DNA from: Nitrospinota bacterium
GTDB taxonomy: Bacteria; Nitrospinota_A; UBA7883; JACRLM01
Assembly (NCBI GenBank): GCA_016208975.1
Contig: JACQXA010000004.1
Location: 993,015 to 1,057,014 of the forward strand
Direction: 5' to 3'
Length of the DNA stretch: 64,000 nt
Position numbers and translations under genes: made by a program. A model generated the notes under the pieces. It searched no databases and was not told where the DNA came from. It worked only from the letters and a program-made list of their open reading frames with translations. Below, in pieces: positions 34,146-43,019 of this stretch; positions within the stretch are counted from its first letter, which is position 1; each line of letters opens with the position of its first letter.

Positions 34146-35198
34146 ATGGCATCCATGCGTAAATCACGGCAAATAATCCTGGGCGGCGTAATAATCGGCG
34201 GCGGCGCGCCGGTGTCCGTCCAGTCCATGACCAATACGGATACCCGCGATGTTTCCGCCACGGTGGCGCAAATCGCCCGGCTGGTGGAAGCGGGGTGCGA
34301 GATTGTCAGGGTCTCGGCGCCAGACGAAGAGGCGGCCAGGGCGCTTTCGAAGATCCGAGCCGGGTCGTCAATCCCGGTAATCGCGGACATCCATTTCGAC
34401 TACCGTCTGGCGCTGTTGGCGCTGGAATCCGGCGTGGACGCTCTGCGGCTGAATCCGGGCAACATCGGAGCGCGGTGGAAGGTGGAAGAGGTGGTTAAAG
34501 CCGCCAAGGGGCGCGGCGCGCCTATCCGCATAGGGGTGAACGCGGGCTCGCTGGAGCGGGAGCTTTTAATGAAACATGGCGGCCCAACGGCGGAGGCCAT
34601 GGTGGAATCGGCCTTGGGCCATGTTGGAATATTGGAAGACCTGGGTTTCCACGAAACAAAAATATCGCTGAAAGCCTCCAACGTGCGGCTTACGGTTGAA
34701 GCGTACCGTATGCTGGCCGGGAAGGTTGATTACCCATTTCACGTTGGCGTGTCTGAAGCGGGCACAAGATGGGCCGGAACCATAAAATCAGCGGTGGGCA
34801 TTGGAGCGCTTTTATACGACGGTTTAGGCGACACGGTACGGGTGTCCCTCACCGACGATCCGGTGGAAGAAGTGAAAGTGGCGTATGAAATATTGAAGGT
34901 TCTCGGTTTGCGAAACGCCGGGCCGGAGCTTATCTCGTGCCCCACCTGTTCCCGGTGCGAGATAGACCTGATAGGCATCGCAACGGAAGTTGAGAAAGAG
35001 CTTGCCACGATGAAGAAAAATATAAAAGTGGCGGTGATGGGATGCGTGGTGAACGGTCCCGGCGAAGCGCGCGAGGCGGACATCGGCCTTGCCGGCGGCA
35101 AGGGAGTGGGGCTGATATTCCGCAAAGGCGAAATCGTGCGGAAGGTGAAAGAAAGCGAATTGAAAGAAGCGCTGATGGAAGAAGCGAGGAAGCTGTAA
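34146..35198 (+). CDS. ispG: 4-hydroxy-3-methylbut-2-en-1-yl diphosphate synthase
   Basis: Penultimate step of the MEP isoprenoid pathway; a 4Fe-4S enzyme. From the ATG at 34146 it has 350 residues, starting [36 protein letters not shown]. The TIM barrel contains LRLNPGNIG and VGVSEAGTR. Fe-S ligands are Cys265, Cys268 (CPTCSRC), Cys300 and Glu307 in [10 protein letters not shown] longer frame from 34086 is open but adds residues not seen in homologues and overlaps the reductase gene. No clear ribosome site, so the start is approximate. Confidence 0.95.
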   Translation: MASMRKSRQIILGGVIIGGGAPVSVQSMTNTDTRDVSATVAQIARLVEAGCEIVRVSAPDEEAARALSKIRAGSSIPVIADIHFDYRLALLALESGVDALRLNPGNIGARWKVEEVVKAAKGRGAPIRIGVNAGSLERELLMKHGGPTAEAMVESALGHVGILEDLGFHETKISLKASNVRLTVEAYRMLAGKVDYPFHVGVSEAGTRWAGTIKSAVGIGALLYDGLGDTVRVSLTDDPVEEVKVAYEILKVLGLRNAGPELISCPTCSRCEIDLIGIATEVEKELATMKKNIKVAVMGCVVNGPGEAREADIGLAGGKGVGLIFRKGEIVRKVKESELKEALMEEARKL

Positions 35199-35221
35199 AG
35201 AATGATTAATGACTACCCGGC

Positions 35222-35470
35222 ATGAAATACAAAATTGAAATCAAGCCCAGGGCAATGAAAGATTTGCGTGGTATGCCGAGAGACCGGATAGAGAATATTT
35301 TGGCGAAAATTGAATGTTTGCAAGATAACATGGCCGGTGACGTGAAAAGGCTTACAAACCATACGCCCGAATACAGATTGCGGGCAGGGGATTACCGTGT
35401 CCTGTTCGAAGTGGCTGATGATATAATTACCGTGTGCCGGGTAAAACACAGAAAGGACGCGTATATCTAA
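35222..35470 (+). CDS. RelE/ParE-family toxin
   Basis: The 82-residue protein reads MKYKIEIKPRAMKDLRGMP, then IEC-LQDNMAGDVKRLTNHTPEYRLRAGDYRVLFEVADDIITVCRVKHRKDAY, the usual RelE pattern with C-terminal basic residues and the RVKHRKDAY end. It overlaps the antitoxin start by one base (TAATG), so the pair is a type II toxin-antitoxin module. Toxin first, as in higBA. Confidence 0.9.
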   Translation: MKYKIEIKPRAMKDLRGMPRDRIENILAKIECLQDNMAGDVKRLTNHTPEYRLRAGDYRVLFEVADDIITVCRVKHRKDAYI

Positions 35471-35679
35471 TGGCCAGCCAGTTGATTGAGCTTCATCCGG
35501 AAGTGCTCACCAAAAACGGCAGGAAGGAATTTGTGGTTCTTCCATACGAGGAGTTCGTGGCCCTTCAGCAGCTTCTGGAAGACATGGAGGATCTGCGTGA
35601 TCTCCGCACGGCCAAGACAGAAGACACAGGCAAACCCGACATAAGCCTTGAGGACGCAAAAAAAGAATTGCTGAAATAG
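35470..35679 (+). CDS. Phd/YefM-like antitoxin
   Basis: The 69-residue protein begins MASQLIELHPEVLTKNGRKEFVVLPYEEFVALQQLLED, a short DNA-binding beta-alpha form like Phd/YefM-type antitoxins, with a disordered, acidic C-terminal tail (DISLEDAKKELLK) that would wrap the toxin. Start overlaps the toxin stop. Family assignment is moderate. Confidence 0.75.
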   Translation: MASQLIELHPEVLTKNGRKEFVVLPYEEFVALQQLLEDMEDLRDLRTAKTEDTGKPDISLEDAKKELLK

Positions 35680-35771
35680 ATGCTACTTGGGGGCGGCTAT
35701 TCTTATTCCAGCTCAAAAAACCATCTCATTGCTCATTTTGTAACATTAAAACCGCTTAGGGGCAAAACATC

Positions 35772-36017
35772 ATGAAGCTGGAATTGTATCAGCGGGTGGC
35801 GCTGACTGTTGACCAGCCCGCAATAGGGTTGAAAAAGGGGGACGTGGCCACATTAGTGGATTATGCGCCACATCCATCAGGCGGTGAAGCTGGATGCGTA
35901 CTGAAAGTCTTTAACGCCCTCGGAGATTCAATCGCTGTAGTCACAGTGAAAGAATCCCATGTGGAGCCTTTGCAACAGGATGAAGTGCTGGCGATGAGGC
36001 ATTTGGTGAAAGCGTAA
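35772..36017 (+). CDS. DUF4926-domain protein
   Basis: The 81-residue protein (ELYQRVALTVDQPAIGLKKGDVATLVDYAP ... VVTVKESHVEPL) matches the DUF4926 pattern, an SH3-like beta fold often found beside toxin genes in toxin-antitoxin-like pairs. Here no partner toxin is adjacent. Its own role is unknown. The gene lies between the RelE pair and the restriction gene. Confidence 0.78.
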   Translation: MKLELYQRVALTVDQPAIGLKKGDVATLVDYAPHPSGGEAGCVLKVFNALGDSIAVVTVKESHVEPLQQDEVLAMRHLVKA

Positions 36018-36054
36018 TTATAGAATGTCCGATAGCAATATGGAGCAATAGGAT

Positions 36055-38022
36055 ATGCAGGCTAAGGAAACTAAAGTTCAAGATATTATTGAAGGAACCA
36101 AGCAGTACGTTATTCCTCTTTTTCAGAGAACGTATAGTTGGACGAAAAAGGAGTGGGAGATTTTATGGAAAGACCTGATTGAGCTCTGCGAATCCGAAAA
36201 TCCAAGGACTCATTTTATTGGCTCAATTGTAAATATGCCTACAGTCTCTGTGCCAGAAGGCGTGGCCAAATATCTCTTGATTGATGGTCAGCAACGGTTG
36301 ACGACGCTATTTATTCTTTTAACTCTATTGCGCGACAAAGCCAAAGATAATCAAAATGAAGAATTAGCCGAGGAAATAAGCAATACATTACTGGTGAATC
36401 CATATAAAAAAGATAATGACTATTTCAAGTTAATGCCCACCCAAATTGATAGAGATGCATACAAGAGACTGATAAAAGGTGAAAAAGATAATGCAGAGAA
36501 TCAACTAATTCAAGCATATACTTTTTTTGAAAAAAAGCTCAGGCAAGTTCAATTTAGTCACGAAAGGATAAAGGAAATCATCACCACCTATTTCTCGCTT
36601 GTAAGCATAGTGCTTGATGCTGATGACAATCCATACTTGGTTTTTGAAAGTCTAAATGCAAAAGGAAGGCCGCTTACGCAGGCTGATTTAATTAGGAATT
36701 ATTTTTTCATGCGTATTCATGTCGATAAGCAAGAAAAAGTTTATCAAGAGTATTGGCAGCCAATGCAAGATGGGCTTAAGGATAATCTCACAGAGTACAT
36801 CAGGCACTTTTTGATGAAAGACGGTAATATTGTAAAGCAAACTGACGTTTATTACGAACTTAAGGAAAAAGTAACATCGGCTAATGCAATTGACTACTTA
36901 AAGGAATTGCAGATATTTTCGGGTTATTATCAATGTTTGATTTCTCCGGAATTAGAACCCGAAGGAGATTTAAAAAAGTATTTTGATAGATTAAACAGAA
37001 TTGAAGTCACAACAGCGTACCCGTTTCTTTTGAACATCTACGGTAACTACATTAGCCAGAAAATCAGCAAAAATGATTTTCTGGCTATTTTATGTACTAT
37101 TGAGAATTATCTCATTAGGAGATTTGTTTGTAATGTGCCGACCAACCAACTCAACAAAATATTTCCAGCAGTTTATCCTCAATTAATTAAAAGTTACCCA
37201 GACCGTATTGTTGAAGGTGTTAAAACAATACTGCAAAGCAAAGGGTATCCCAAAGACAATGAGTTCTTATTGCGTTTTAAAGAAAATAAGTTTTATGGGG
37301 CCGGTGACAGGCAAATAAAAACTAAGCTCATTTTAGAAACTTTAGAAGCGCAATATGAACATAAGGAAGCAGTTTCGGTAGAAAACTTAACCATTGAGCA
37401 TGTGATGCCGCAGACTCTATCAGAAGGGTGGAAAAAACATCTCGGTGAAGACTGGGAGGAAACTCATGAATTACTGATACATACAATTGGCAATCTAACT
37501 CTGACCGCCTATAACCAAGAGTTATCGAATGACGATTTTGAATCTAAGAAGCAAACCTATGGCCAAAGTCATTTAGAACTTAACGGATATTTTGCCAACT
37601 GCTCCTCCTGGACGCGCGATGAAATAGAGACAAGAGCAGAGGTTTTAGCCCAACAAGCACTTTCAACATGGAATTACTTCGGCCAGGAAAACCCTTCACA
37701 ATCTGACATGATGGAGGTTACAGGGACAAAACCAATAGGGCTAAAGATTTTAGGACAAAAATTGAAGGTCCAATCGTGGCGAGATGTTTTAGAACAAACC
37801 CTCAATACAGTTGCCGACCTAGAGCCTGATAAATTTGACATTATTGCCAGAAGCTTTCCACGCTATCTTGGTAAGGAAAAAGGCAAATTCAGAGAGACAA
37901 GACAACTTCAAAATGGTTATTTCATTGAAGTCAACTTGTCCGCCCAAAATATTCAAAAATTTTGCTCCCAGGCGATTGAAACAATTGAATTAACATCCGA
38001 TGAGTGGGAAGTAACGTATTGA
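36055..38022 (+). CDS. GmrSD-type restriction endonuclease (DUF262-DUF1524)
   Basis: Type IV-like enzyme that cuts modified (for example glucosylated hydroxymethylcytosine) phage DNA. The 655-residue protein carries the GmrS/DUF262 half with YVIPLFQRTYSW (18-29) and LLIDGQQRLTTL (75-86), the nucleotide-binding DGQQR motif, and the GmrD/DUF1524 half with IEHVMPQ (447-453) and IGNLTLTAYNQELSN, the His-containing nuclease motif. A further C-terminal domain (about 560-655) of unknown function follows. The gene is strikingly AT-rich relative to its neighbours, so it is probably transferred. Confidence 0.93.
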   Translation: MQAKETKVQDIIEGTKQYVIPLFQRTYSWTKKEWEILWKDLIELCESENPRTHFIGSIVNMPTVSVPEGVAKYLLIDGQQRLTTLFILLTLLRDKAKDNQNEELAEEISNTLLVNPYKKDNDYFKLMPTQIDRDAYKRLIKGEKDNAENQLIQAYTFFEKKLRQVQFSHERIKEIITTYFSLVSIVLDADDNPYLVFESLNAKGRPLTQADLIRNYFFMRIHVDKQEKVYQEYWQPMQDGLKDNLTEYIRHFLMKDGNIVKQTDVYYELKEKVTSANAIDYLKELQIFSGYYQCLISPELEPEGDLKKYFDRLNRIEVTTAYPFLLNIYGNYISQKISKNDFLAILCTIENYLIRRFVCNVPTNQLNKIFPAVYPQLIKSYPDRIVEGVKTILQSKGYPKDNEFLLRFKENKFYGAGDRQIKTKLILETLEAQYEHKEAVSVENLTIEHVMPQTLSEGWKKHLGEDWEETHELLIHTIGNLTLTAYNQELSNDDFESKKQTYGQSHLELNGYFANCSSWTRDEIETRAEVLAQQALSTWNYFGQENPSQSDMMEVTGTKPIGLKILGQKLKVQSWRDVLEQTLNTVADLEPDKFDIIARSFPRYLGKEKGKFRETRQLQNGYFIEVNLSAQNIQKFCSQAIETIELTSDEWEVTY

Positions 38023-38065
38023 TCGGTAAAATGTATGTTCGCTACATGGACAATAAATGATGATT

Positions 38066-38092
38066 TGTCGAAAAAACACTCATTATTCGACA
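38066..38092. promoter_or_regulatory. Inverted repeat upstream of the purD fragment
   Basis: TGTCGAA (38066-38072) and TTCGACA (38086-38092), 13-base spacer. It ends 56 bases before the purD fragment start; the similar pair upstream of full-length purD ends 52 bases before its ATG. Confidence 0.55.
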
Positions 38093-38148
38093 TCCTATTA
38101 GCGCATGTTTTGGTAGCGAATATATATGGTAATAAAGGATCGTAAGTG

Positions 38149-38289
38149 ATGACCAATAACTCTCTAAACATCCTTATCCTAGGCTCTGGCGGGCGGGAAC
38201 ATGCGCTGGCGTGGAAAATCGCCCAAAGCCCGGCAGTCGCCAGAATATATTGCGCTCCGGTAAAATATCCGGTTATCGAAATACTTTAA
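38149..38289 (+). pseudogene. purD: Truncated duplicate of the purD 5' end
   Basis: ATG at 38149 opens a 46-codon frame. [20 protein letters not shown] and [17 protein letters not shown] align with the first 37 codons of full-length purD ([37 protein letters not shown]). After CAP the sequence diverges to VKYPVIEIL and a stop. It lacks the catalytic parts of glycinamide ribonucleotide synthetase and cannot be functional. The level of divergence indicates either an old duplication or replacement of the gene by a related allele. Confidence 0.85.
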
Positions 38290-38400
38290 CAAAATGAGCT
38301 ACGATCCGGATAATCCCTATAACGATATGCGAGGTGCTGATTAAATGAGCGGAATATCAATGAGTTATAGATATGTGTGCGCCTTGAGCATATGGCTTTA

Positions 38401-38433
38401 ATATGTCGAAATATATTGAATTTTTCGACATAT
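38401..38433. promoter_or_regulatory. Inverted repeat upstream of purD
   Basis: ATATGTCGAAA (38401-38411) and TTTCGACATAT (38423-38433) are perfect 11-bp arms around an 11-base spacer, ending 52 bases before the purD ATG. The same core is present at the same distance from the purD fragment, so it is probably a regulatory site of purD rather than chance. Confidence 0.6.
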
Positions 38434-38485
38434 CTGGCTTAAATGGCTATCAAGCGAACATTTAACACATGATTGATTATTGGCA

Positions 38486-39775
38486 ATGACTGATAACTCT
38501 ATTAATGTCCTGGTAATCGGCTCCGGCGGGCGGGAACACGCTTTGGTGTGGAAAATCGCCCAGAGCCCGCTGGTTAAAAAAGTTTACTGCGCGCCGGGCA
38601 ACGCTGGAATGGAAGGGGTGGCAAAACTGGTTCCCATCGGGGCCGACGAGCTGGGGAATCTCCTGCTTTTCGCCGATGAGAACGATATAGACCTGACAGT
38701 TGTGGGCCCGGAGGCTCCGCTGGTGGCGGGGCTTGTGGACGCTTTCGAGAACGCTGGGCTCATGGTTGTGGGCCCGCGAAAAGCGGCGGCCATGCTGGAA
38801 GGCTCCAAAGTGTTCATGAAGGGTGTTCTCACCCGGGCGGGCGTGCCCACGGCCCGGTACGAGGTTCACACAAGCCGCTCCGAAGCCGTGGCGGCGTTAC
38901 AGCGGTTCGGCGCCGCAGTGGTGATAAAGGCCGACGGGCTGGCGGCGGGCAAGGGGGTTGTGGTGGCCAAATCCCGGGACGAGGCGGTAACGGCTATAGA
39001 CGACATGGTGGTGAAAAAGGTGTTCGGCCCCGCTGGCGAGAAGATCATCCTGGAAGAAACCCTGATAGGTGAAGAAGCGTCCATTCTCGCCTTCTGTGAT
39101 GGCAAAAACGTGATAATGATGCCCTCGTCGCAAGACCATAAGAGAATAGGCGACGGCGACACCGGCCCAAACACCGGCGGCATGGGAGCATATTCGCCCG
39201 CCCCGGTGATAACGCCGGAGCTTTCGGACTGGATAGAGAAGAACGTGATGCTCGAGACGCTATCCACCATGGCTGGCGAGGGGAATCCGTACAAGGGCAT
39301 CCTGTACGCGGGCATAATGATAACCGCCGAGGGGCCTAAGGTGCTGGAGTTCAACTGCCGGTTCGGCGACCCGGAATGCCAGCCGCTCATGCGCAGGATG
39401 AAAAGCGACATCGTGCCGGTTCTGTTTTCCATAGCCGAGGGGGATTTGTCCAACACCCAAGTGGAATGGACGGAAGAACCGGCGGTGGGCGTTGTGATGG
39501 CGTCGAAAGGTTATCCCGGCGATTACGAGAAGGGCAAACCCATCTCCGGCCTTGAGGAGGCCAACGGCTCGCCAGGGGCCGTGGTTTTCCACTCCGGCAC
39601 AAAGAAAGGCCCGGCTGGCGAGATCGTCACCAACGGGGGCCGGGTGCTATGCGTAACCGCCACCGGAGTCACGGTGGGCCAGGCTATAAACCGGGCGTAT
39701 GAAGCGGCGGGCAAAATAAAATTCGAAGGGGCTGTTTACAGAAAAGATATAGGACGCCGGGCGCTGGAGCGATGA
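38486..39775 (+). CDS. purD: Phosphoribosylamine-glycine ligase
   Basis: Second step of purine synthesis (GAR synthetase), an ATP-grasp enzyme. From the ATG at 38486 it has 429 residues. Motifs: the N-terminal [30 protein letters not shown], the ATP-grasp segment VIKADGLAAGKGVVVAKSRDEA, LEETLIGEEASILAFCDG, MGAYSPAPV and VLEFNCRFGDPECQPLM. Its last 4 bases overlap the start of a solute-binding-protein gene. No ribosome site is clear. The inverted repeat upstream may regulate it. Confidence 0.97.
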   Translation: MTDNSINVLVIGSGGREHALVWKIAQSPLVKKVYCAPGNAGMEGVAKLVPIGADELGNLLLFADENDIDLTVVGPEAPLVAGLVDAFENAGLMVVGPRKAAAMLEGSKVFMKGVLTRAGVPTARYEVHTSRSEAVAALQRFGAAVVIKADGLAAGKGVVVAKSRDEAVTAIDDMVVKKVFGPAGEKIILEETLIGEEASILAFCDGKNVIMMPSSQDHKRIGDGDTGPNTGGMGAYSPAPVITPELSDWIEKNVMLETLSTMAGEGNPYKGILYAGIMITAEGPKVLEFNCRFGDPECQPLMRRMKSDIVPVLFSIAEGDLSNTQVEWTEEPAVGVVMASKGYPGDYEKGKPISGLEEANGSPGAVVFHSGTKKGPAGEIVTNGGRVLCVTATGVTVGQAINRAYEAAGKIKFEGAVYRKDIGRRALER

Positions 39776-41283
39776 GGCTTTCGTTTGCGGGGATTCTTCT
39801 AGCCTTGGCGGCGCTGGCCGGGTGCCAGAGGGCGGACAGGCCCCCGGCAGGTTTTACCGCCATCGCCATAGAGTCCGGCCCAGCCGTCATAAACCCCCTT
39901 CTTTCCACAGACGCCGCCGCCGCCAAGGTGGAAGGGCTTATATTCAACGGTCTTTTAAAAAGGGATGACGATTTTTCCCTCAAGCCCGACCTGGCGGAAA
40001 AATGGGATTACCAAACACCCCTTAAGCTCAGGATAACCCTCAGGCGCAATGTGAAATTCCACGATGGTTCCCCATTCACCTCTGCAGACGTGAAAGCCGC
40101 TTTCGATTTTATCCTGAACGAAAAGAACAGCTCGCCATTGCGAGGCTCTTTCTCCGAAATAAGTTCTGTGGATACGCTGGACGATTTCACCCTTATGCTG
40201 ACGCTCAAACGCCAAAGCGCCCCGTTGCTGGGCAACCTCACTTTTGGCGTTCCAAAAGCGGGGACCGCGAACAGCGGAGCCCCCATGGGCACAGGGCCGT
40301 TTATCTTGAAAGAGAGCGTTCAGGATGAAAAGCTGGTTCTGGTCCGCAACGACCTGTATTTCGAGGGCGCCCCGAAGCTTGCCGGGGTGATTGTAAAAAT
40401 AATCCCCGATGAAACTGTGAGGGTTTTGAGCCTGGAAAGCGGCGCGGTGAGCGCCATAATGAACCCCATCACGCCGGACATACTCCCCCGGTTCCAAAAG
40501 AACGCCAAGCTGAATGTGGCCACAACCCAAAGCGTCAGCTACTCATACCTGGGTTTCAACATGGAAGACCACCTCACGGGAAACATAGCCGTGCGCCGCG
40601 CCATAGCCTATGGAATAGACCGCGAGAGCATCATAAACTTCATCCTCAAGGGAATGGCCATCCCCGCCACCGGCCCATTGCCGCCGGGGTCGGAGTTTTA
40701 CAGCGGCGCCGTGGCGCAATACCCTTACGACCCGGAAAAAGCCATGCGTATTCTGGACGAGGCGGGATTTGAAGACCCGGACGGGCCTGGGCCGCAATTA
40801 CGGTTCACGTTGCGGTACAGCACTTCCCAGAACGAGCTTAGAAGGCGCATAGCCGAGGTGATGAAATGGCAGTTGGAGAAAATCGGCGTTGGGCTGGACG
40901 TGCGCTCCTATGAGTGGGGCGCGTTTTACGCGGACATCAGGAAAGGCGCCTTCCAGCTGTTTTCCCTGACATGGGTTGGCGTGGGGGATCCGGACATTCT
41001 CCATTACATGTTCCACTCCTCCTCAATGCCGCCAGACGGGGCGAACAGGGGACGCTATCGCAACCAGGAGCTGGACGGGCTTCTGGAGCGCGGCAGAGTG
41101 GCGGAAGGAACGGAGCGCAAAACCGCTTATAACGCGGCGCAGAAAATAATCGCAGTAGACCTGCCATATGTTTCCCTGTGGCATCCGCTGAATGTGGCCG
41201 TCACCGCTTCCAGCCTGAAAGGTTTCAAACTGGGGCCAGACGAGAATATAAAATCGTTGAAAACCGCGTTCATGGAAAACTGA
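39772..41283 (+). CDS. Peptide/nickel-type ABC solute-binding lipoprotein
   Basis: SBP_bac_5 (OppA/DppA) family periplasmic binding protein. The 503-residue protein has the lipobox LAALAGC (Cys18), then IESGPAVINPLLSTDAAAAKVEGLIFNGLLKRDDDFSLKPDLAEKWDY, a strong family pattern, and IAYGIDRESIINFILKGMAIPATGPLPPG. The ATG overlaps the purD stop (ATGA). Permeases DppB- and DppC-like follow directly; no ATPase gene is present in the window. Ligand unknown: dipeptide, oligopeptide or metal chelate. Confidence 0.93.
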   Translation: MRLSFAGILLALAALAGCQRADRPPAGFTAIAIESGPAVINPLLSTDAAAAKVEGLIFNGLLKRDDDFSLKPDLAEKWDYQTPLKLRITLRRNVKFHDGSPFTSADVKAAFDFILNEKNSSPLRGSFSEISSVDTLDDFTLMLTLKRQSAPLLGNLTFGVPKAGTANSGAPMGTGPFILKESVQDEKLVLVRNDLYFEGAPKLAGVIVKIIPDETVRVLSLESGAVSAIMNPITPDILPRFQKNAKLNVATTQSVSYSYLGFNMEDHLTGNIAVRRAIAYGIDRESIINFILKGMAIPATGPLPPGSEFYSGAVAQYPYDPEKAMRILDEAGFEDPDGPGPQLRFTLRYSTSQNELRRRIAEVMKWQLEKIGVGLDVRSYEWGAFYADIRKGAFQLFSLTWVGVGDPDILHYMFHSSSMPPDGANRGRYRNQELDGLLERGRVAEGTERKTAYNAAQKIIAVDLPYVSLWHPLNVAVTASSLKGFKLGPDENIKSLKTAFMEN

Positions 41284-42204
41284 GTGCGAGCATACATAAT
41301 CCGCAGGCTCATGGTTGCCTTGCCGGTGATATTCGGCGTGGTCACCATGGTGTTTCTAATCGTCCACCTCACCCCCGGCGACCCGGTGGAGATAATGCTG
41401 GGCGAGTCCGCCGCCGTGGCGGACAGGGAAACGTTACGTCGGGAACTGGGGCTGGACAGGCCGCTGGTGGAGCAGTACGCGGCTTTTTTGGGCGGCGTGG
41501 CCACCTTTGACCTGGGTAAATCGCTATACACTAAAAAGGGCGTGTTTGCCTCCATCCGTGATAAATATCCGGCTACGCTGATTCTTGCGTTATGCTCCAT
41601 GGCCGTAGCGGTTGCCATCGCCATACCCATGGGGGCGCTGGCCGCCGCTAAAAAAGACACGTGGGTGGACAGGGGCTCCATGTTCATGTCGCTCATCGGC
41701 GTCTCCATGCCTTCTTTCTGGCTGGGGCCTTTGTTGATACTCATCTTCGCGGTGGAGTTCAAATGGCTACCGGTATCCGGGATGGACAGCCCTGCAAGCA
41801 TAATCCTGCCCGCGCTAACACTGGGCTCGGCCATGGCGGCCATACTCTCGCGCCTCACCCGCTCCACCATGATAGAGGCGTTGGGGGAGGATTTCATATC
41901 CACCGCCAGGGCCAAAGGGGTAAAAGAGCGCGCCGTGCTTTTCCGCCACGCCCTGGCCAACGCGCTATTGCCCGTTACCACCGTGGCGGGGCTTCAGTTA
42001 GGCGCCATGCTGGCCGGGGCGGTGATAACGGAAACCATCTTCGCGTGGCCCGGTCTGGGCAGGCTCACCATCCAGGCCATTAACGCCCGCGACTATCCGC
42101 TGATACAAGGTTGCGTGTTGACCATCGCCGTGTCTTACGTGCTGGTGAACCTGCTGGTGGATGTGATGTACGCGGTAATAGACCCCAGGGTGCGGCGCCG
42201 ATGA
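41284..42204 (+). CDS. ABC transporter permease, DppB-like
   Basis: The 306-residue inner-membrane permease starts with GTG directly after the SBP stop. MRAYIIRRLMVALPVIFGVVTMVFLIVHLTPGDPVEIMLG is the usual DppB start; the EAA-loop is LSRLTRSTMIEALGEDFISTARAKGVKERAVLFRHALANAL. About six membrane segments. Its last 4 bases overlap the next gene's start. Confidence 0.95.
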   Translation: MRAYIIRRLMVALPVIFGVVTMVFLIVHLTPGDPVEIMLGESAAVADRETLRRELGLDRPLVEQYAAFLGGVATFDLGKSLYTKKGVFASIRDKYPATLILALCSMAVAVAIAIPMGALAAAKKDTWVDRGSMFMSLIGVSMPSFWLGPLLILIFAVEFKWLPVSGMDSPASIILPALTLGSAMAAILSRLTRSTMIEALGEDFISTARAKGVKERAVLFRHALANALLPVTTVAGLQLGAMLAGAVITETIFAWPGLGRLTIQAINARDYPLIQGCVLTIAVSYVLVNLLVDVMYAVIDPRVRRR

Positions 42205-43019
42205 AACCAAGGGTTCCGCTGACTCTGGCCCTTGGCGGCGCGCTTACCATGCTTTTACTTGCCATGGCTATCTTCGCCCCCTGGGTGGCCCCTTCATCCC
42301 CTTTCGACCAAAACCTGTACGCCGGGTTGGACGGCCCCGCCACCGGCCATGCGCTGGGGAACGACCGGCTGGGGCGGGACATGCTTAGCCGGATAATTTT
42401 CGGGTTCCGCGTCTCGTTCTCGGTTGGGTTTACGGTGGTCATAGTCTCCTCGCTTACAGGAACCGCCATAGGCGCCATCGCCGGATACGCCGGGGGGAAG
42501 GTGGATGAAGCACTGATGCGCGTCTGTGATGTGTTCATGGCCTTTCCAGGCATATTGCTGGCCATAGCTTTCATGGCCGCCACCGGGCCGGGGCTTGGAA
42601 ACGTGGTGGCGGCGCTGTGTCTTATGGGGTGGACAAGTTACGCGCGGCTGGCGCGGGGCCAGGCGTTATCGTTGCGGGAGCGGGAGTTCGTCACCGCCGC
42701 CGAGGCGCTGGGCGCCGGGCCGGGAAGGATAGTTTTTCTGCACATTCTCCCGAACATGCTGGCGCCTCTCATAGTGGAGGGCACTTTCGGTCTGGCCTCG
42801 GCCATGGTGGCGGAAGCGGGTTTAAGCTTCCTCGGGCTGGGGGTTCAGCCGCCCAATCCCTCATTAGGCTCCATGCTGGCGGAAGGAAGACAGTTCATCC
42901 TTGTGGCGCCCCACATGGTGGCCTTCCCCGGGCTTGCCATAATGGCGGCGGTGATGGGGGTGAATTTCATGGGCGATGGTTTGCGGGACTGGCTGGATCC
43001 GAAAAATAACGGGCGCTGA
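42201..43019 (+). CDS. ABC transporter permease, DppC-like
   Basis: The 272-residue permease starts at the ATG overlapping the dppB-like stop (ATGA). LAMAIFAPWVAPSSPFDQ, the HALGNDRLGRDMLSRIIFGFRVSFSVG signature and the EAA-loop REFVTAAEALGAGPGRIVFLHILPNMLAPLIV mark the DppC family. Its stop at 43019 is directly next to the end of the convergent TPR gene, without any spacer. Confidence 0.94.
   Translation: MKPRVPLTLALGGALTMLLLAMAIFAPWVAPSSPFDQNLYAGLDGPATGHALGNDRLGRDMLSRIIFGFRVSFSVGFTVVIVSSLTGTAIGAIAGYAGGKVDEALMRVCDVFMAFPGILLAIAFMAATGPGLGNVVAALCLMGWTSYARLARGQALSLREREFVTAAEALGAGPGRIVFLHILPNMLAPLIVEGTFGLASAMVAEAGLSFLGLGVQPPNPSLGSMLAEGRQFILVAPHMVAFPGLAIMAAVMGVNFMGDGLRDWLDPKNNGR

Noticed and set aside
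38290-38345. Tiny frame MSYDPDNPYNDMRGAD after the purD fragment, possibly a relic of a HIT-family gene start
   Set aside because: Only 16 codons and the similarity is too slight to support.
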